From Moorella humiferrea (lineage in GTDB: Bacteria > Bacillota > DSM-521 > Neomoorellales > Neomoorellaceae), in the NCBI RefSeq assembly GCF_039233145.1, contig NZ_CP136419.1:594001-658000 (forward strand): a DNA stretch of 64,000 bases. The letters run 5' to 3'. The notes under the pieces were generated by a model that worked only from the letters and a program-made list of their open reading frames with translations, was not told where the DNA came from and did not search any database. Below, piece by piece: positions 1 through 9,148 of the stretch (positions are counted from its first letter, which is position 1; each line of letters starts with the position of its first letter). The position numbers and the translations under genes were made by a program.

Positions 1-50
1 TCAGGCGCAAGAAAAAATCCGAGGCGGCTCGCAAGCGTCGCTGGCATTGA
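1..50 (+). CDS. rpsU: 30S ribosomal protein S21, C-terminal end (partial)
   Basis: Only the last 15 codons lie in the window. They read RRKKKSEAARKRRWH followed by TGA at 48-50, and this basic tail is the typical C-terminus of bacterial S21. S21 is a small-subunit ribosomal protein. Its position upstream of yqfC, yqfD and phoH matches the gene order common in Firmicutes. A rho-independent terminator follows at 115-142, so yqfC probably starts a separate transcription unit. The identification rests on a short tail plus synteny. Confidence 0.8.
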   Translation, partial: RRKKKSEAARKRRWH

Positions 51-114
51 TGTCACGGCAGTTCACTTCCCTCAATATTTAATTTTCCCGGTGGCCAGCT
101 TTAAAGCCAATAGG

Positions 115-142
115 GCCCGGTCCTACAGGACCGGGCTTTTTT
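115..142 (+). terminator. Rho-independent terminator after rpsU
   Basis: A perfect 9-bp GC-rich stem (115-123 with 128-136) closes a 4-base loop, TACA, and is followed by six T residues at 137-142. It separates rpsU from yqfC. Confidence 0.9.
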
Positions 143-193
143 GCGGTCTTTTTTTCCGGTACCCTGCATAAAGTAGTGGCAGGAGGGAACAGG

Positions 194-496
194 ATGAAAA
201 GACGTTCCCGGCACAGTCTCGTGGACAGGGCCAGACGCCTGGAGAGGGCCGTTACCGAATACCTGGAATTGCCGGCGGATGCCGTCCTGGACCTGTCCCG
301 TCTGACTTTGTTAGGCAATGGCAGGCTTATAGTAGAAAACCACCGGGGTATAAGCACCTACCGGGATGATCTGGTGCGCCTGCACCTTACCACCGGCGAA
401 TTGGCGATCAAGGGGACGGGCCTGCTCCTCAAAGAAATTCGACCGGACGCCATTGCCCTGGAAGGCACCATCCATTCTTTGGAATTTCTGAAATGA
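194..496 (+). CDS. yqfC: Sporulation protein YqfC family
   Basis: This is a 100-residue protein of the YqfC family, small proteins found in endospore formers and almost always encoded directly upstream of yqfD. The N-terminus is strongly basic (MKRRSRHSLVDRARRLER). The rest alternates hydrophobic and polar residues, as in the family, and has no transmembrane segment. The ATG at 194 is chosen because AGGAGGG at 181-187 lies seven bases before it; an in-frame start at 176 would precede that ribosome binding site. Molecular function is not established. The gene is evidence that the organism sporulates or derives from sporulating ancestors. Confidence 0.85.
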   Translation: MKRRSRHSLVDRARRLERAVTEYLELPADAVLDLSRLTLLGNGRLIVENHRGISTYRDDLVRLHLTTGELAIKGTGLLLKEIRPDAIALEGTIHSLEFLK

Positions 497-517
497 GGGG
501 ATGGGAGGAAGGGACCG

Positions 518-1768
518 GTGCCCTGGCGCAGCATAATGAACAACCTGGAAGGCTATCTGCTCCTGGAAGTTCGTGGTGGCGATCCAGAAAAATTCCTCAA
601 TGAGGCCCTGGCCGCAAATATTACCCTTTGGGATATAGTCTTCAATAAAGACGGCGGCATTCAGGCCAAAATGAGGGTGGACGAAATACACGCCCTGCGT
701 TCTCTGGCCCATAGGAGCGGCTGCCGGGTACGCATTGTGGACAAGCGGGGCTGGCCTTTTTACGGCCGCCGCCTGCGGCGGCGCCAGGTACTTGTTGCAG
801 GCAGCCTCTTCTTTTTGCTGGCCGTCTATTTTTTATCTACCTTTGTCTGGGTGATCCATGTTCGCCCGGAAGGCGAACCCCTTAAGGTCCTTACCCCGGA
901 ACAGGTTTTGGCCGCCGCCCGGGCTGAAGGTTTGCAACCGGGGATCAGAAAAAGCGCCATCGACGTCCGCGTCCTCGAAGAAGGGATAGAAAGGCGCCTG
1001 CCCCAGGCCGCCTGGATAGGTATACGCTTTAGGGGAACCCTGGCCGAAATCGCCGTAGTAGAAAAAGCGGCGGCTCCTCCGGAGGAGCGGGAGACTGGTC
1101 CGGCAAGTATCGTGGCCGCCAAGGACGGGGTGATCAAGGATATCCTCGTCATCGACGGCGAAGGTAGGGTCAAGGTCGGCGACACCGTGCGGCGGGGGGA
1201 GATTTTAATATCCGGCTTAATTTTGCCGTCCGGCCCGGAACAGCCGCAGGGTGGGGCCCCTTCTTCCCAACCGCCCCAGGAGCCGCGCCTGGTCCGGGCA
1301 CGGGGTGAGGTAAAGGCTCGCGTCTGGTATGAAGGAGAAAAAAGCGTTGAGCGCCGGCGAATTTTTACAGTACCTACGGGGCGCCACCAGGAGACGATTA
1401 CGGTGCAGATTGTCGGGCGACGCTATATAATAAAAGGACCGGAAGGTCCTCCTTACGCCCACTACCACCGGGAAAATAAAGTTGTGGCCCTGCCGTCCTG
1501 GAGGAATTTTATCGTGCCCGTCGAACTCATTATTACGACATATAGCGAAGTTCAAATCAACTCGCGACAGCTTTCCTATGAAGAAGCGGTGCGGACTGCC
1601 GGTGAAGAGATCCTGGCGGAACTTAAAAGAAAGTTGCCGCCCGGTGCAGTCGTGACAGGGGAAAAGATAATTCCCATAAGCAAACCAGAAGAAGAAACGG
1701 TTCGCGTTCGCGCCTGGATAGAAACGGAAGAAGACATCGGCCAGGTCGTACCCCTGGGCGGCGGTTAA
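518..1768 (+). CDS. yqfD: Stage IV sporulation protein, YqfD family
   Basis: This 416-residue protein matches the YqfD/SpoIV family of endospore formers. It has a soluble N-terminal segment starting near GYLLLEV. One transmembrane helix lies at about residues 88-112, after a basic stretch KRGWPFYGRRLRRR. A large extracytoplasmic beta-rich part follows, with a Pro/Gln/Ser-rich insertion around residue 240-255. The family acts in the mother cell or forespore membrane during engulfment and cortex stages, but the mechanism is unclear. The start is a GTG at 518 with GGGAGGAAGGG just upstream; an ATG at 536 is an alternative. It directly follows yqfC and precedes phoH. Confidence 0.88.
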   Translation: MPWRSIMNNLEGYLLLEVRGGDPEKFLNEALAANITLWDIVFNKDGGIQAKMRVDEIHALRSLAHRSGCRVRIVDKRGWPFYGRRLRRRQVLVAGSLFFLLAVYFLSTFVWVIHVRPEGEPLKVLTPEQVLAAARAEGLQPGIRKSAIDVRVLEEGIERRLPQAAWIGIRFRGTLAEIAVVEKAAAPPEERETGPASIVAAKDGVIKDILVIDGEGRVKVGDTVRRGEILISGLILPSGPEQPQGGAPSSQPPQEPRLVRARGEVKARVWYEGEKSVERRRIFTVPTGRHQETITVQIVGRRYIIKGPEGPPYAHYHRENKVVALPSWRNFIVPVELIITTYSEVQINSRQLSYEEAVRTAGEEILAELKRKLPPGAVVTGEKIIPISKPEEETVRVRAWIETEEDIGQVVPLGGG

Positions 1769-1838
1769 AGGTGTAGTGCACCTTTACGCCGCCTCATGTA
1801 TATGCTAAAATTAAATGATTTAAAGCACAAAGGAGCTG

Positions 1839-2843
1839 ATGGATAAAACCTTGGTCACCGATTACGAAACCCGGCTGGTAGTCGGCAGCAACGGTGAAGC
1901 AGTCAACCTTTTCGGACATCAGGACGAAAATCTTAAGTTTATTGAGAGCCGGACTTCGGCCCGCATCATAGCCAGGGGCAATGAGGTGACGGTGAGGGGG
2001 TCACGCCAGGAAGTCGAGGAACTGGAAAGATTATTCAGGCAGCTGATTAAGCTAGCCCGGGCCGGTACGACCATAAACACGGCCACCATCAATTACGCCT
2101 GGAACATGGTGCGCCTGGAGGATCGGGTCGGCGAGGGCCATACCGACCTTGCTCAGGCCCTGGGAGAGGTTCTTTACGTCACCCCGAGGGGCAAGCATAT
2201 CCGGCCGAAGACTTTGGGACAGCTTCGCTACGTCCAGGCCATGCGCCGTTATGATATCGTCTTCGGCATCGGACCCGCCGGTACGGGGAAGACCTATCTG
2301 GCCGTAGTCATGGCCGTCAACGCCCTCCGGTCCCGGAGCGTAGAAAGGATAATCCTCGCCCGTCCGGCAGTGGAAGCCGGGGAGAAGCTCGGTTTCCTGC
2401 CCGGGGACCTGCAGGAAAAGGTCAACCCTTACCTCCGCCCCCTGTACGACGGCCTTTACGATATTTTGGGGATGGAAACGGCACAAAAATATATGGAAAA
2501 AAATATTATAGAAGTAGCGCCCTTGGCCTACATGCGAGGGCGTACCCTGGACGATGCCTTTATCATCCTGGATGAGGCCCAGAACACCACCTCCGAGCAG
2601 ATGAAGATGTTTCTAACGAGAATCGGTTTTGGCTCTCGGGCGGTCATCACCGGTGACGTCACCCAGGTGGACCTGCCCCGGGACACTACTTCCGGCCTGG
2701 TGGAAGCCCAGCGGATTTTAAAGGGCATCGAGGGCATTGCCATTGAATATCTCACTGAGGCCGATGTGGTCCGCCATCCCCTCGTCCAGGAAATAATCAA
2801 AGCCTACGAGAGGAGTGACCGGATGTGCCGTGGCAGCGGTTGA
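1839..2843 (+). CDS. phoH: PhoH family ATPase
   Basis: This is a 334-residue PhoH-like cytoplasmic ATPase. The N-terminal 100 residues resemble a KH-like RNA-binding fold. The ATPase core has a Walker A motif GPAGTGKT at about residues 145-152 and a Walker B region FIILDEAQN. A conserved TGD motif (VITGDVTQVDLP) also identifies PhoH. The family is linked to RNA metabolism and often sits next to ybeY, as it does here two genes away. The ATG at 1839 has AAAGGAG at 1829-1835. The stop lies 19 bases inside the next gene, which suggests translational coupling. Confidence 0.93.
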   Translation: MDKTLVTDYETRLVVGSNGEAVNLFGHQDENLKFIESRTSARIIARGNEVTVRGSRQEVEELERLFRQLIKLARAGTTINTATINYAWNMVRLEDRVGEGHTDLAQALGEVLYVTPRGKHIRPKTLGQLRYVQAMRRYDIVFGIGPAGTGKTYLAVVMAVNALRSRSVERIILARPAVEAGEKLGFLPGDLQEKVNPYLRPLYDGLYDILGMETAQKYMEKNIIEVAPLAYMRGRTLDDAFIILDEAQNTTSEQMKMFLTRIGFGSRAVITGDVTQVDLPRDTTSGLVEAQRILKGIEGIAIEYLTEADVVRHPLVQEIIKAYERSDRMCRGSG

Positions 2844-4990
2844 AAGGGCTCCTTTATCCGCTGCTGGCCCGCCTTGGTCCTGAACTTTCAAAAACCAGGA
2901 TTTTTTGGGGGATAATCCTGTTTATGGCGGCCGTGGCCGTCCTGGCCCTGGATTATATGCCCCAGAAGCTGGATTTAAAGGTGGGGCAGCCCAGCCCCCG
3001 GGATTTCAAGGCGCCCCAGGGTATTGTCTACGAAAGCGAAGTTTTAACCCAGAAGGCCAGGGAAGAAGCGGCGGCCCAGGTAGCCCCCGTTTATCGGGTA
3101 GACAATACGGTAGCCGCGGCTCTAACCGGTCGCCTCGACGAGATTTTCCGGGAGATTAAAACTGTAAGCGGCAGTGCCGGCGACGTCGGCGCGAAGGCGG
3201 CCCTGTTAAAGGAGAAGCTGAACCAGATAAACTTTAGCCCTGCTTCCCTCCAGGCCCTGGCAGGTGCCGACCCAACTACCGTTGACACTTTACGCGAAGT
3301 GACCAAAAACATCGTGAACAGGATAATGGGTGAGGCCGTACCCCAGGACGCCCTGGATGCCGCCCGCGATAAAATGCTGGCCGCCGTGGAAGAGGCGGCG
3401 ATAGAAGATAAATTTAAGCCGGCAGTGGCGGCCATAATCAGGGGCCTGGAGTTAAAGCCCAACCTCATTTACGACGTTGCCGCTACCATGCAGAAAAAGG
3501 AGAAGGCGGCCGCTGAGGTGAGCCCCGTCCAAGTGACCATCCGCCAGAATGAAAAGATCGTCAGCGATGGGGAACTGGTAACCGCCGAGGACATCGAAGC
3601 CCTGCAGAAGCTGGGATTGCTCCGGTCGGGGGCTTCGTGGGGCGGGCTCATGGGTCTCGTCCTCTATCAGGCCATCCTGGTGACCCTGATGCTTCTTTAT
3701 TTGCGCTTTTTTAAGCGTGAGGTATATAACAACAACCGCCTGCTGCTCCTCCTGGGACTTTTATGGTTGATATTCTTGATTTTTGCCCGCGGGGTGGCCG
3801 CCATCAGCCTGGGCGGGGGGACGGAAATCACCCGTCTGGTGGCTTACCTCATGCCGGTGGCCGCAGGTTCCATGCTGGTGGCCATCCTCCTGGATGCAGG
3901 TGTGGCCGTTGTCTTTACCGTCTTTCTGGCCCTGGAGGCTGGCATTATCAGCGGTATATACTACCAGTTCGTTGCCGTGGGCGTCATCAGCGGTCTGGTG
4001 GGCATTTACTGTGTCAGCCACTTGAGCCAGCGTTCCGACCTTGCCCGATCCAGCCTTTTTTTAATGCTGGCCGGGCTCATCGGTGTGGTGGCCCTGGAGT
4101 TGATGTTAAGGCACACCCTCTTTCAAATGGGCATTGCCGCGGTACTGGCCCTGGCTAACGGCCTTTTGTCAACGGTCTTGACCCTGGGCTTCCTGCCTTT
4201 TTTGGAGAACAGCTTCGGCATTACTACGGCGGTGAAGCTTCTGGAACTATCCAATCCCAACCATCCCCTATTGAAGCGTCTCCTTTTGGAAGCGCCGGGC
4301 ACATACCACCATAGCATCCTGGTGGCCAATTTGGCCGAGGCGGCGGCCGATGCCGTAGGCGCCGACTCCCTGCTGGCGCGAGTGGGCGCCTATTATCATG
4401 ATATAGGGAAACTCAAACGTCCGTACTTTTTTATTGAAAACCAGGTGACGGCTGAGAATCCCCATGACCGCCTGGCCCCCACTTTAAGCACCCTCATCAT
4501 TTCCTGCCACGTCAAGGACGGGTTGGAAATGGCCAGGGAATATCGCCTGCCCCAGGTGATTCAGGATATTATAGCCCAGCACCATGGGGCTACTTTAATG
4601 AGCTATTTCTACCATAAAGCCCGGGAAAACAGCCGGGAAGACAGCGTGAACGAAAACGACTTTCGCTATGAAGGCCCCATTCCCCAGACCAGGGAAGCGG
4701 CCATAGTCATGCTGGCCGACAGTGTAGAGGCCGGCATCCGTTCTTTGCCCAGGCCCACCCCAGGACGCATGGAGGGGTTCGTACGCAAAATCATCAAAGA
4801 AAAACTGGAGGACGGCCAGCTGGAAGCCAGCGACTTGACCTTTAAGGATCTAAGCCTCATCGCGGAAGCCTTTATGCGCGTTCTAAACGGCATTTTCCAC
4901 AACCGGGTGGAATATCCGGAAGCGGTTCTCAAAGAAATGGAAAGGAGAAAAAACCGCAATGGAGTGCTCCATAAACAATCTGCAGGATGA
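2825..4990 (+). CDS. pgpH: 7TM-HD cyclic-di-AMP phosphodiesterase, PgpH family
   Basis: This 721-residue membrane protein has the full PgpH/YqfF architecture. It begins with an N-terminal membrane anchor at about residues 20-42. A long extracytoplasmic 7TMR-HDED domain follows to about residue 270. A block of seven transmembrane helices spans about 275-460. The C-terminal cytoplasmic HD domain carries HHSILVANLAEAAA, YYHDIGK and IIAQHHG as metal-binding motifs. Characterised members hydrolyse c-di-AMP, so it probably controls potassium and osmotic signalling. The GTG start at 2825 overlaps the end of phoH by 19 bases, and ybeY overlaps its own end by 32 bases. Length is normal for the family. 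Confidence 0.93.
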   Translation: MPWQRLKGLLYPLLARLGPELSKTRIFWGIILFMAAVAVLALDYMPQKLDLKVGQPSPRDFKAPQGIVYESEVLTQKAREEAAAQVAPVYRVDNTVAAALTGRLDEIFREIKTVSGSAGDVGAKAALLKEKLNQINFSPASLQALAGADPTTVDTLREVTKNIVNRIMGEAVPQDALDAARDKMLAAVEEAAIEDKFKPAVAAIIRGLELKPNLIYDVAATMQKKEKAAAEVSPVQVTIRQNEKIVSDGELVTAEDIEALQKLGLLRSGASWGGLMGLVLYQAILVTLMLLYLRFFKREVYNNNRLLLLLGLLWLIFLIFARGVAAISLGGGTEITRLVAYLMPVAAGSMLVAILLDAGVAVVFTVFLALEAGIISGIYYQFVAVGVISGLVGIYCVSHLSQRSDLARSSLFLMLAGLIGVVALELMLRHTLFQMGIAAVLALANGLLSTVLTLGFLPFLENSFGITTAVKLLELSNPNHPLLKRLLLEAPGTYHHSILVANLAEAAADAVGADSLLARVGAYYHDIGKLKRPYFFIENQVTAENPHDRLAPTLSTLIISCHVKDGLEMAREYRLPQVIQDIIAQHHGATLMSYFYHKARENSREDSVNENDFRYEGPIPQTREAAIVMLADSVEAGIRSLPRPTPGRMEGFVRKIIKEKLEDGQLEASDLTFKDLSLIAEAFMRVLNGIFHNRVEYPEAVLKEMERRKNRNGVLHKQSAG

Positions 4991-5429
4991 TTACCCCCTG
5001 AAAGAGGAGGTAATATCCCTGCTGGAAAGGGTGCTGCAGGAGGCCGCCGCTGTCCTGGGAGTAGACGGGCAGGCGGAGGTTAGCCTCACCCTGGTGGACG
5101 ACGCCGCCATCCAGGACTTAAACCGTACCTATCGGGGGATCGACGCCCCGACCGACGTCCTCTCCTTCGCCCTGGAAGAAAACGTTCCCGATGAGCCCGT
5201 CTCCTTCACCCCCGAGGTGGAAAGGCTTTTGGGAGACATTGTCATTTCCGTGCCCGCGGCCGTCCGCCAGGCGCGTGAATACGGCCACAGCCTTGAAAGG
5301 GAGCTGGCCTTTCTGGCGGTCCACGGGTTTCTCCACCTCCTGGGTTACGACCATGAAGGGGAAGAGGCGGCCGCCAGGATGGAAGCGCGCCAGGAAGAGA
5401 TCCTTGCCCGGATGGGGTTGAAACGGTAA
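4959..5429 (+). CDS. ybeY: Endoribonuclease YbeY (rRNA maturation factor)
   Basis: This 156-residue protein has the zinc-binding signature H-x3-H-x5-H in HGFLHLLGYDH, diagnostic for YbeY. Members are single-strand-specific endoribonucleases that act in 16S rRNA 3'-end maturation and 70S quality control. The central TDVLSFAL motif is also conserved. The ATG at 4959 lies inside the end of pgpH and its last base is shared with the dgkA start, so translation is likely coupled along pgpH-ybeY-dgkA. Confidence 0.93.
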   Translation: MECSINNLQDDYPLKEEVISLLERVLQEAAAVLGVDGQAEVSLTLVDDAAIQDLNRTYRGIDAPTDVLSFALEENVPDEPVSFTPEVERLLGDIVISVPAAVRQAREYGHSLERELAFLAVHGFLHLLGYDHEGEEAAARMEARQEEILARMGLKR

Positions 5430-5773
5430 TGCTGGATAAATTCCGGGCGGCCCTGGTCGGGGTGTTCTACTGCCTGCGCACCCAGGTCAATATGGTCATC
5501 CACTTGACGGCCGCAGCGGCGGTCGTAGCCGCCGGGGTGTACTTTCATGTCCGGCCCTGGGAATGGGCCGTTTTAACCCTCACCATTACCATGGTTATAG
5601 CGGCGGAGGCCTTTAATACGGCTTTAGAAGTGGCCGTCGACCTTTACACCTCAAAATACCATCCCCTGGCGCGGATCGCCAAGGACGTCGCCGCCGGGGC
5701 GGTGCTGATGACCGCCATCGGGGCGATAATCATTGCCTGCATAATTTTCGGCCCCCGCCTGGGGCTTTATTAA
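5429..5773 (+). CDS. dgkA: Diacylglycerol/undecaprenol kinase family membrane protein
   Basis: This is a 114-residue integral membrane protein with three hydrophobic helices and the prokaryotic DAGK signature EAFNTALEVAVDL. Gram-positive members (DgkA of Bacillus) phosphorylate undecaprenol for cell-wall lipid carrier recycling, which is the likely role here. The ATG overlaps the stop of ybeY (TAATG). It converges with the NUDIX gene on the other strand, and the two stop codons overlap by four bases. Confidence 0.9.
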   Translation: MLDKFRAALVGVFYCLRTQVNMVIHLTAAAAVVAAGVYFHVRPWEWAVLTLTITMVIAAEAFNTALEVAVDLYTSKYHPLARIAKDVAAGAVLMTAIGAIIIACIIFGPRLGLY

Positions 5774-6255
5774 AGGGCTTCGCCCCGGATGGTGCTGTAC
5801 AGAACGCCCACCGGCGGGAGGGAGGGAGAAGGGTCGAGGAGACCCAGGGCTTCCAGGACCTCCTTCAACCCCCGGCTTAAGGGATAGTTCTCCACCTCCC
5901 GCAGGGGTACCCAGCGGACCGCCGCGGCGTCGCTGGCGGCTTTAATGCTGCCTCCAAGGTATTCGGCCCAAAAATCGATAAGGACGTAATGAAATTTTAT
6001 CCGGCCGTCGCCGTCGGTATAAATGCTGTCCAGGACGGCGATGGGATGACCGGCGGCCACTTTGATGCCGCACTCTTCCAGAACCTCCCGTTCCACGGCC
6101 TCCCGTACCGTTTCGCCTGCCTCTTGACTGCCGCCGGGCAGGCTCCAAAGGCCTTCGGCCGGCGGTGCCCCTCGCCGTACCAGAAGAATGCTGTCGTCCT
6201 TAATGACCACCGCCCCCACGCCGACGAGGGGGCGGGAAGGATAAGTCCGCTGCAT
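5770..6255 (-). CDS. NUDIX hydrolase
   Basis: This 161-residue protein carries an intact Nudix box G-x5-E-x7-R-E-V-L-E-E-C-G-I at about residues 40-63, so it should bind divalent metal and hydrolyse a nucleoside diphosphate linked to another moiety. The N-terminal VGVGAVVIKDDSILLVRR is typical of ADP-ribose pyrophosphatase and MutT-like members. The substrate cannot be told from sequence. It is the only minus-strand gene in the first 16 kb and interrupts the otherwise colinear dgkA-cdd-era order, so it was probably inserted there. GGGTGAGG precedes the ATG. Confidence 0.88.
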   Translation of the reverse strand: MQRTYPSRPLVGVGAVVIKDDSILLVRRGAPPAEGLWSLPGGSQEAGETVREAVEREVLEECGIKVAAGHPIAVLDSIYTDGDGRIKFHYVLIDFWAEYLGGSIKAASDAAAVRWVPLREVENYPLSRGLKEVLEALGLLDPSPSLPPVGVLYSTIRGEAL

Positions 6256-6365
6256 GTCCTCACCCTTTCACCAGGTTTTCCGTTCTTCCCTAATTATAGT
6301 TCAATTTCCCGAAAAATTGACCGCCGACTGGCTCTAATGGTAAAATTAGATAAGGAGGACGCCTC

Positions 6366-6755
6366 ATGTCTTTAAGACCCGAAGAATTAATCGCCGCCGC
6401 GTCCGCGGCTAGAAAAAGGGCGTATGCGCCCTATTCACTCTTTCCTGTAGGTGCGGCTTTACTAACGGCTACGGGCAAAGTGTATACGGGGTGCAATATA
6501 GAAAACGCCTCCTATGGTTTAACCGTATGCGCCGAACGGGTGGCCGTATTCCAGGCCGTGGCCGCCGGCGAACGGGAGTTTTTAGCCCTGGCGGTAGTTG
6601 GCGGTAAAGATGCGCCTTCCTTTCCCTGCGGCGCCTGCCGCCAAGTTTTGGCCGAGTTTGCTTCTGAGCTGGAAATCTTCATAGGACGGCCCGGCGGTCC
6701 CTGGATTCGCCGCACCCTCAAGGAGCTGCTGCCCGACACCTTTATCATGAAATGA
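6366..6755 (+). CDS. cdd: Cytidine deaminase
   Basis: This is a 129-residue homotetrameric-type cytidine deaminase of pyrimidine salvage. The catalytic CAE motif (TVCAERVAVF) supplies a zinc ligand and the proton-shuttling Glu, and PCGACRQVL supplies the other two cysteines. NIENASYG is the conserved substrate loop. A strong AAGGAGGA lies eight bases before the ATG. Neighbouring era is the usual partner in Firmicutes. Confidence 0.94.
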   Translation: MSLRPEELIAAASAARKRAYAPYSLFPVGAALLTATGKVYTGCNIENASYGLTVCAERVAVFQAVAAGEREFLALAVVGGKDAPSFPCGACRQVLAEFASELEIFIGRPGGPWIRRTLKELLPDTFIMK

Positions 6756-6767
6756 GGTGCCGCTGTT

Positions 6768-7670
6768 TTGGTTGAATATTTTTCCGGATTTGCCGGCCTC
6801 ATCGGCCGGCCCAACGCCGGCAAATCAACCCTGTTGAACCGCCTGGTAGGCCATAAAATCGCCATCATGTCCGAAAAGCCCCAGACGACGCGCAATAAAA
6901 TTTTGGGGGTGCTGACGACGGACACCTACCAGATTGTCTTCCTCGACACGCCCGGCATCCACAAGCCCATCCATCAGCTGGGGGAATATATGGTGGCCGT
7001 GGCCCGCAGCACCCTGGGCGAAGTGGACGTAATCCTCTACGTAGTTGACGTTGCCGTTCCTCCGGGACCCGGCGAAGAATACATTATTGCCCAGTTAAAA
7101 GAAGTCGCTACCCCCGTTATCCTCGTTCTTAATAAAATCGACCTGGTGGACGACGCCGTCCTTAGAGAGCGGGAAGAATTCTTCCGCTCCCGCCTGGACT
7201 TTAAAGCCGTGCAGGCCGTCTCGGCCCTGGAGGGCACCAATGTAGCCGCCCTGCCGGAAATAATATTAAAGTTTTTACCGCCCGGGCCCCAGTATTATCC
7301 TCCGGACATGATCACCGATCAACCGGAAAAATTCATTATAGCCGAGCTCATCCGGGAACAGGTCCTTCACGCCACCCGGGAAGAAGTGCCCCATGCGGTG
7401 GCCGTTGTGGTGGAGGAAATAGCCGAGCGCCCCAACGGCTTTCTCTACGTCGATGCGGTGATTTATGTGGAAAGGGAATCCCAAAAGGGCATCATCATTG
7501 GAGAAGGAGGAGGCCGTCTCAAAGGCATCGGCACTGCGGCCCGCCGGGAGATGGAAGCCCTGCTGGGCAGCAAAATTTTTTTAAATTTAAGGGTGCGCGT
7601 AAAAAAGAATTGGCGTCGTGAGGAACTGGCGTTACGCCAGCTGGGTTATGATCGCCGCCTTATCCAGTAG
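6768..7670 (+). CDS. era: GTPase Era
   Basis: This 300-residue protein has G1 GRPNAGKST, a G2 Thr in KPQTTRNKI, G3 DTPGIHKP and G4 NKID, followed by a C-terminal KH domain with the GEGGGRLKGIG loop. Era is an essential 16S rRNA-binding GTPase in 30S assembly. The start is TTG at 6768 with GAGGTG about nine bases upstream. It sits between cdd and yqzL-recO as in Bacillus. Confidence 0.95.
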   Translation: MVEYFSGFAGLIGRPNAGKSTLLNRLVGHKIAIMSEKPQTTRNKILGVLTTDTYQIVFLDTPGIHKPIHQLGEYMVAVARSTLGEVDVILYVVDVAVPPGPGEEYIIAQLKEVATPVILVLNKIDLVDDAVLREREEFFRSRLDFKAVQAVSALEGTNVAALPEIILKFLPPGPQYYPPDMITDQPEKFIIAELIREQVLHATREEVPHAVAVVVEEIAERPNGFLYVDAVIYVERESQKGIIIGEGGGRLKGIGTAARREMEALLGSKIFLNLRVRVKKNWRREELALRQLGYDRRLIQ

Positions 7671-7748
7671 TACCCTGGTATAAGGCGCGCCTTTTAGGCC
7701 AGTCTATTTATTACCCCACTACGGCGAAACCCGGAAAGGATGACGCCT

Positions 7749-7886
7749 ATGCAGTCGAAGGATACGTGGTGGCGCCTTTTTACCCTGACGGGCAGCATTG
7801 AAGCCTATCTTTTGTACCGCCTGCTTGAACGGCAGCTGGCTGCCGATGAATGGCGGCAGGAAAGGCAACTTTCGGGAGAAGGATAA
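7749..7886 (+). CDS. yqzL: YqzL family small protein
   Basis: This is a 45-codon open frame between era and recO. It reads MQSKDTWWRLFTLTGSIEAY then LLYRLLERQ. The W-x-F-x3-G-x-I-x-AYLLY pattern and the exact era-yqzL-recO location identify the YqzL family. GGAAAGGA lies eight bases before the ATG at 7749; a second ATG nine bases earlier overlaps this site and is less likely. Function is unknown. Confidence 0.82.
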   Translation: MQSKDTWWRLFTLTGSIEAYLLYRLLERQLAADEWRQERQLSGEG

Positions 7887-7889
7887 AGA

Positions 7890-8693
7890 ATGGCGGGCTA
7901 TTTCCGGGCCGAAGGCATAGTTTTGAAAAGCAGGGACTACGGCGAAACGGACCTGCTCTTGACCATCCTCACGCCCCATCATGGCAAGGTAGAGGCCATC
8001 GCCAAAGGGGTGCGTAAATCCAAAAGCAGCCTGCGCAGCGGAACCCAGCAGCTCTGCCGGTCCCGCTTTTTATTTTACGCCGGTAAAAGCCTGGCCACCG
8101 TCACCCAGTGTGAAGTACAGTCGATTTTCGCTCCCTTGCGTAGCGATTTACAGCTTCTGGCCTATGCCTTTTATCTGGTGGAGATCGCCGACGTCGTCGT
8201 CATGCCCGGCCAGATCAATAGGGCCATGTATTATCTTTTAAAAGAGGGGCTGGAGGCCCTGGGGGCGGCCCGCCCTTCCCTTGTGGCCCGCGCCTTTGAA
8301 GCCCGCACTTTAAAAATCATGGGTCTGGAGCCCCGCCTCGACCGCTGCGCTTCCTGCGACGGCATGTTAGAGCTAAAGGGGAAGGTGACCGTTGCGCCGG
8401 CAGCCGGTGGGGCTATTTGTTCCCGGTGCCGCGGGCAAAAGCCTCCGGAATACCAGGTAGTGCCGGGTAGTATAAAGATATGGCAACAGTTAAATCATAT
8501 AAACTGGCGGCACCTTCAGCGCCTGCGTTTGAGCCCGTACTTTGATAAAGAGCTGGGGGAAATTATGCCCGCCTTTTTAGAATACTATTTAGACAGGAAA
8601 CTCAAATCCCGTGCCTTGATCAATGAGATAGGGGGCGTTACAGATGACGGAACTGGAAAAAATCGATCAGCTGCGCGAGCGCTTAGGAATTAG
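7890..8693 (+). CDS. recO: DNA repair protein RecO
   Basis: This 267-residue protein starts with the RecO OB-fold (FRAEGIVLKSRDYGETDLLL). It has a four-cysteine zinc site CASCDG and CSRCRG in the C-terminal half. RecO works with RecR and RecF to load RecA onto SSB-coated DNA. The gene begins three bases after yqzL and overlaps the next gene by 50 bases. Confidence 0.93.
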   Translation: MAGYFRAEGIVLKSRDYGETDLLLTILTPHHGKVEAIAKGVRKSKSSLRSGTQQLCRSRFLFYAGKSLATVTQCEVQSIFAPLRSDLQLLAYAFYLVEIADVVVMPGQINRAMYYLLKEGLEALGAARPSLVARAFEARTLKIMGLEPRLDRCASCDGMLELKGKVTVAPAAGGAICSRCRGQKPPEYQVVPGSIKIWQQLNHINWRHLQRLRLSPYFDKELGEIMPAFLEYYLDRKLKSRALINEIGGVTDDGTGKNRSAARALRN

Positions 8694-9078
8694 CTACCGG
8701 GAGGCCAGGGATGCCCTGGAACGGGCGGGAGGTGACGTTTTAGAGGCCCTCATCCAGTACGAAGAAACTGCCAAAGAAGGGCTGCAAAAGGAGCTGGCCG
8801 GGTGGAGCGCAAAGCTCATGGAGCGTATTCGTGGCATCCTGCAGCGGGGCAATGTGGCGCGGATTAAAGTCAAAAAGGACGGCAAAACCGTGGCCGAAAT
8901 ACCGGCAACCGTCGGCGCTCTGGGAGTTTTAGGGATTCTTGCCAGCAGCGAGTTGGCCGTCCTGGCGGGTCTAAGCACGGTGGCCGCCCTTTTTAACCGC
9001 TACACCCTGGAAATCGAGCGGCCCGACGGGCAGGTGGAAGAACATACCCTGGCTGGCGACGACCAAGTTGACAACTAG
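8644..9078 (+). CDS. DUF4342 protein with UBA-like N-terminus
   Basis: This 144-residue protein starts with a UBA/EF-Ts-like helical motif: LGISYREARDALERAGGDVLEAL. A charged linker and a hydrophobic stretch at about residues 95-118 follow. This is the arrangement of the DUF4342 family, whose function is unknown. The start overlaps the recO end by 50 bases in another frame, so expression is probably coupled to recO. A terminator follows at 9149-9182. Confidence 0.72.
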   Translation: MTELEKIDQLRERLGISYREARDALERAGGDVLEALIQYEETAKEGLQKELAGWSAKLMERIRGILQRGNVARIKVKKDGKTVAEIPATVGALGVLGILASSELAVLAGLSTVAALFNRYTLEIERPDGQVEEHTLAGDDQVDN

Positions 9079-9148
9079 AGGTTATTTTGCTAAATTAATG
9101 ACATGTAAGGCTGGCCAGGGGCCGGCCAAAGTGTTCTGACGAAAAGTT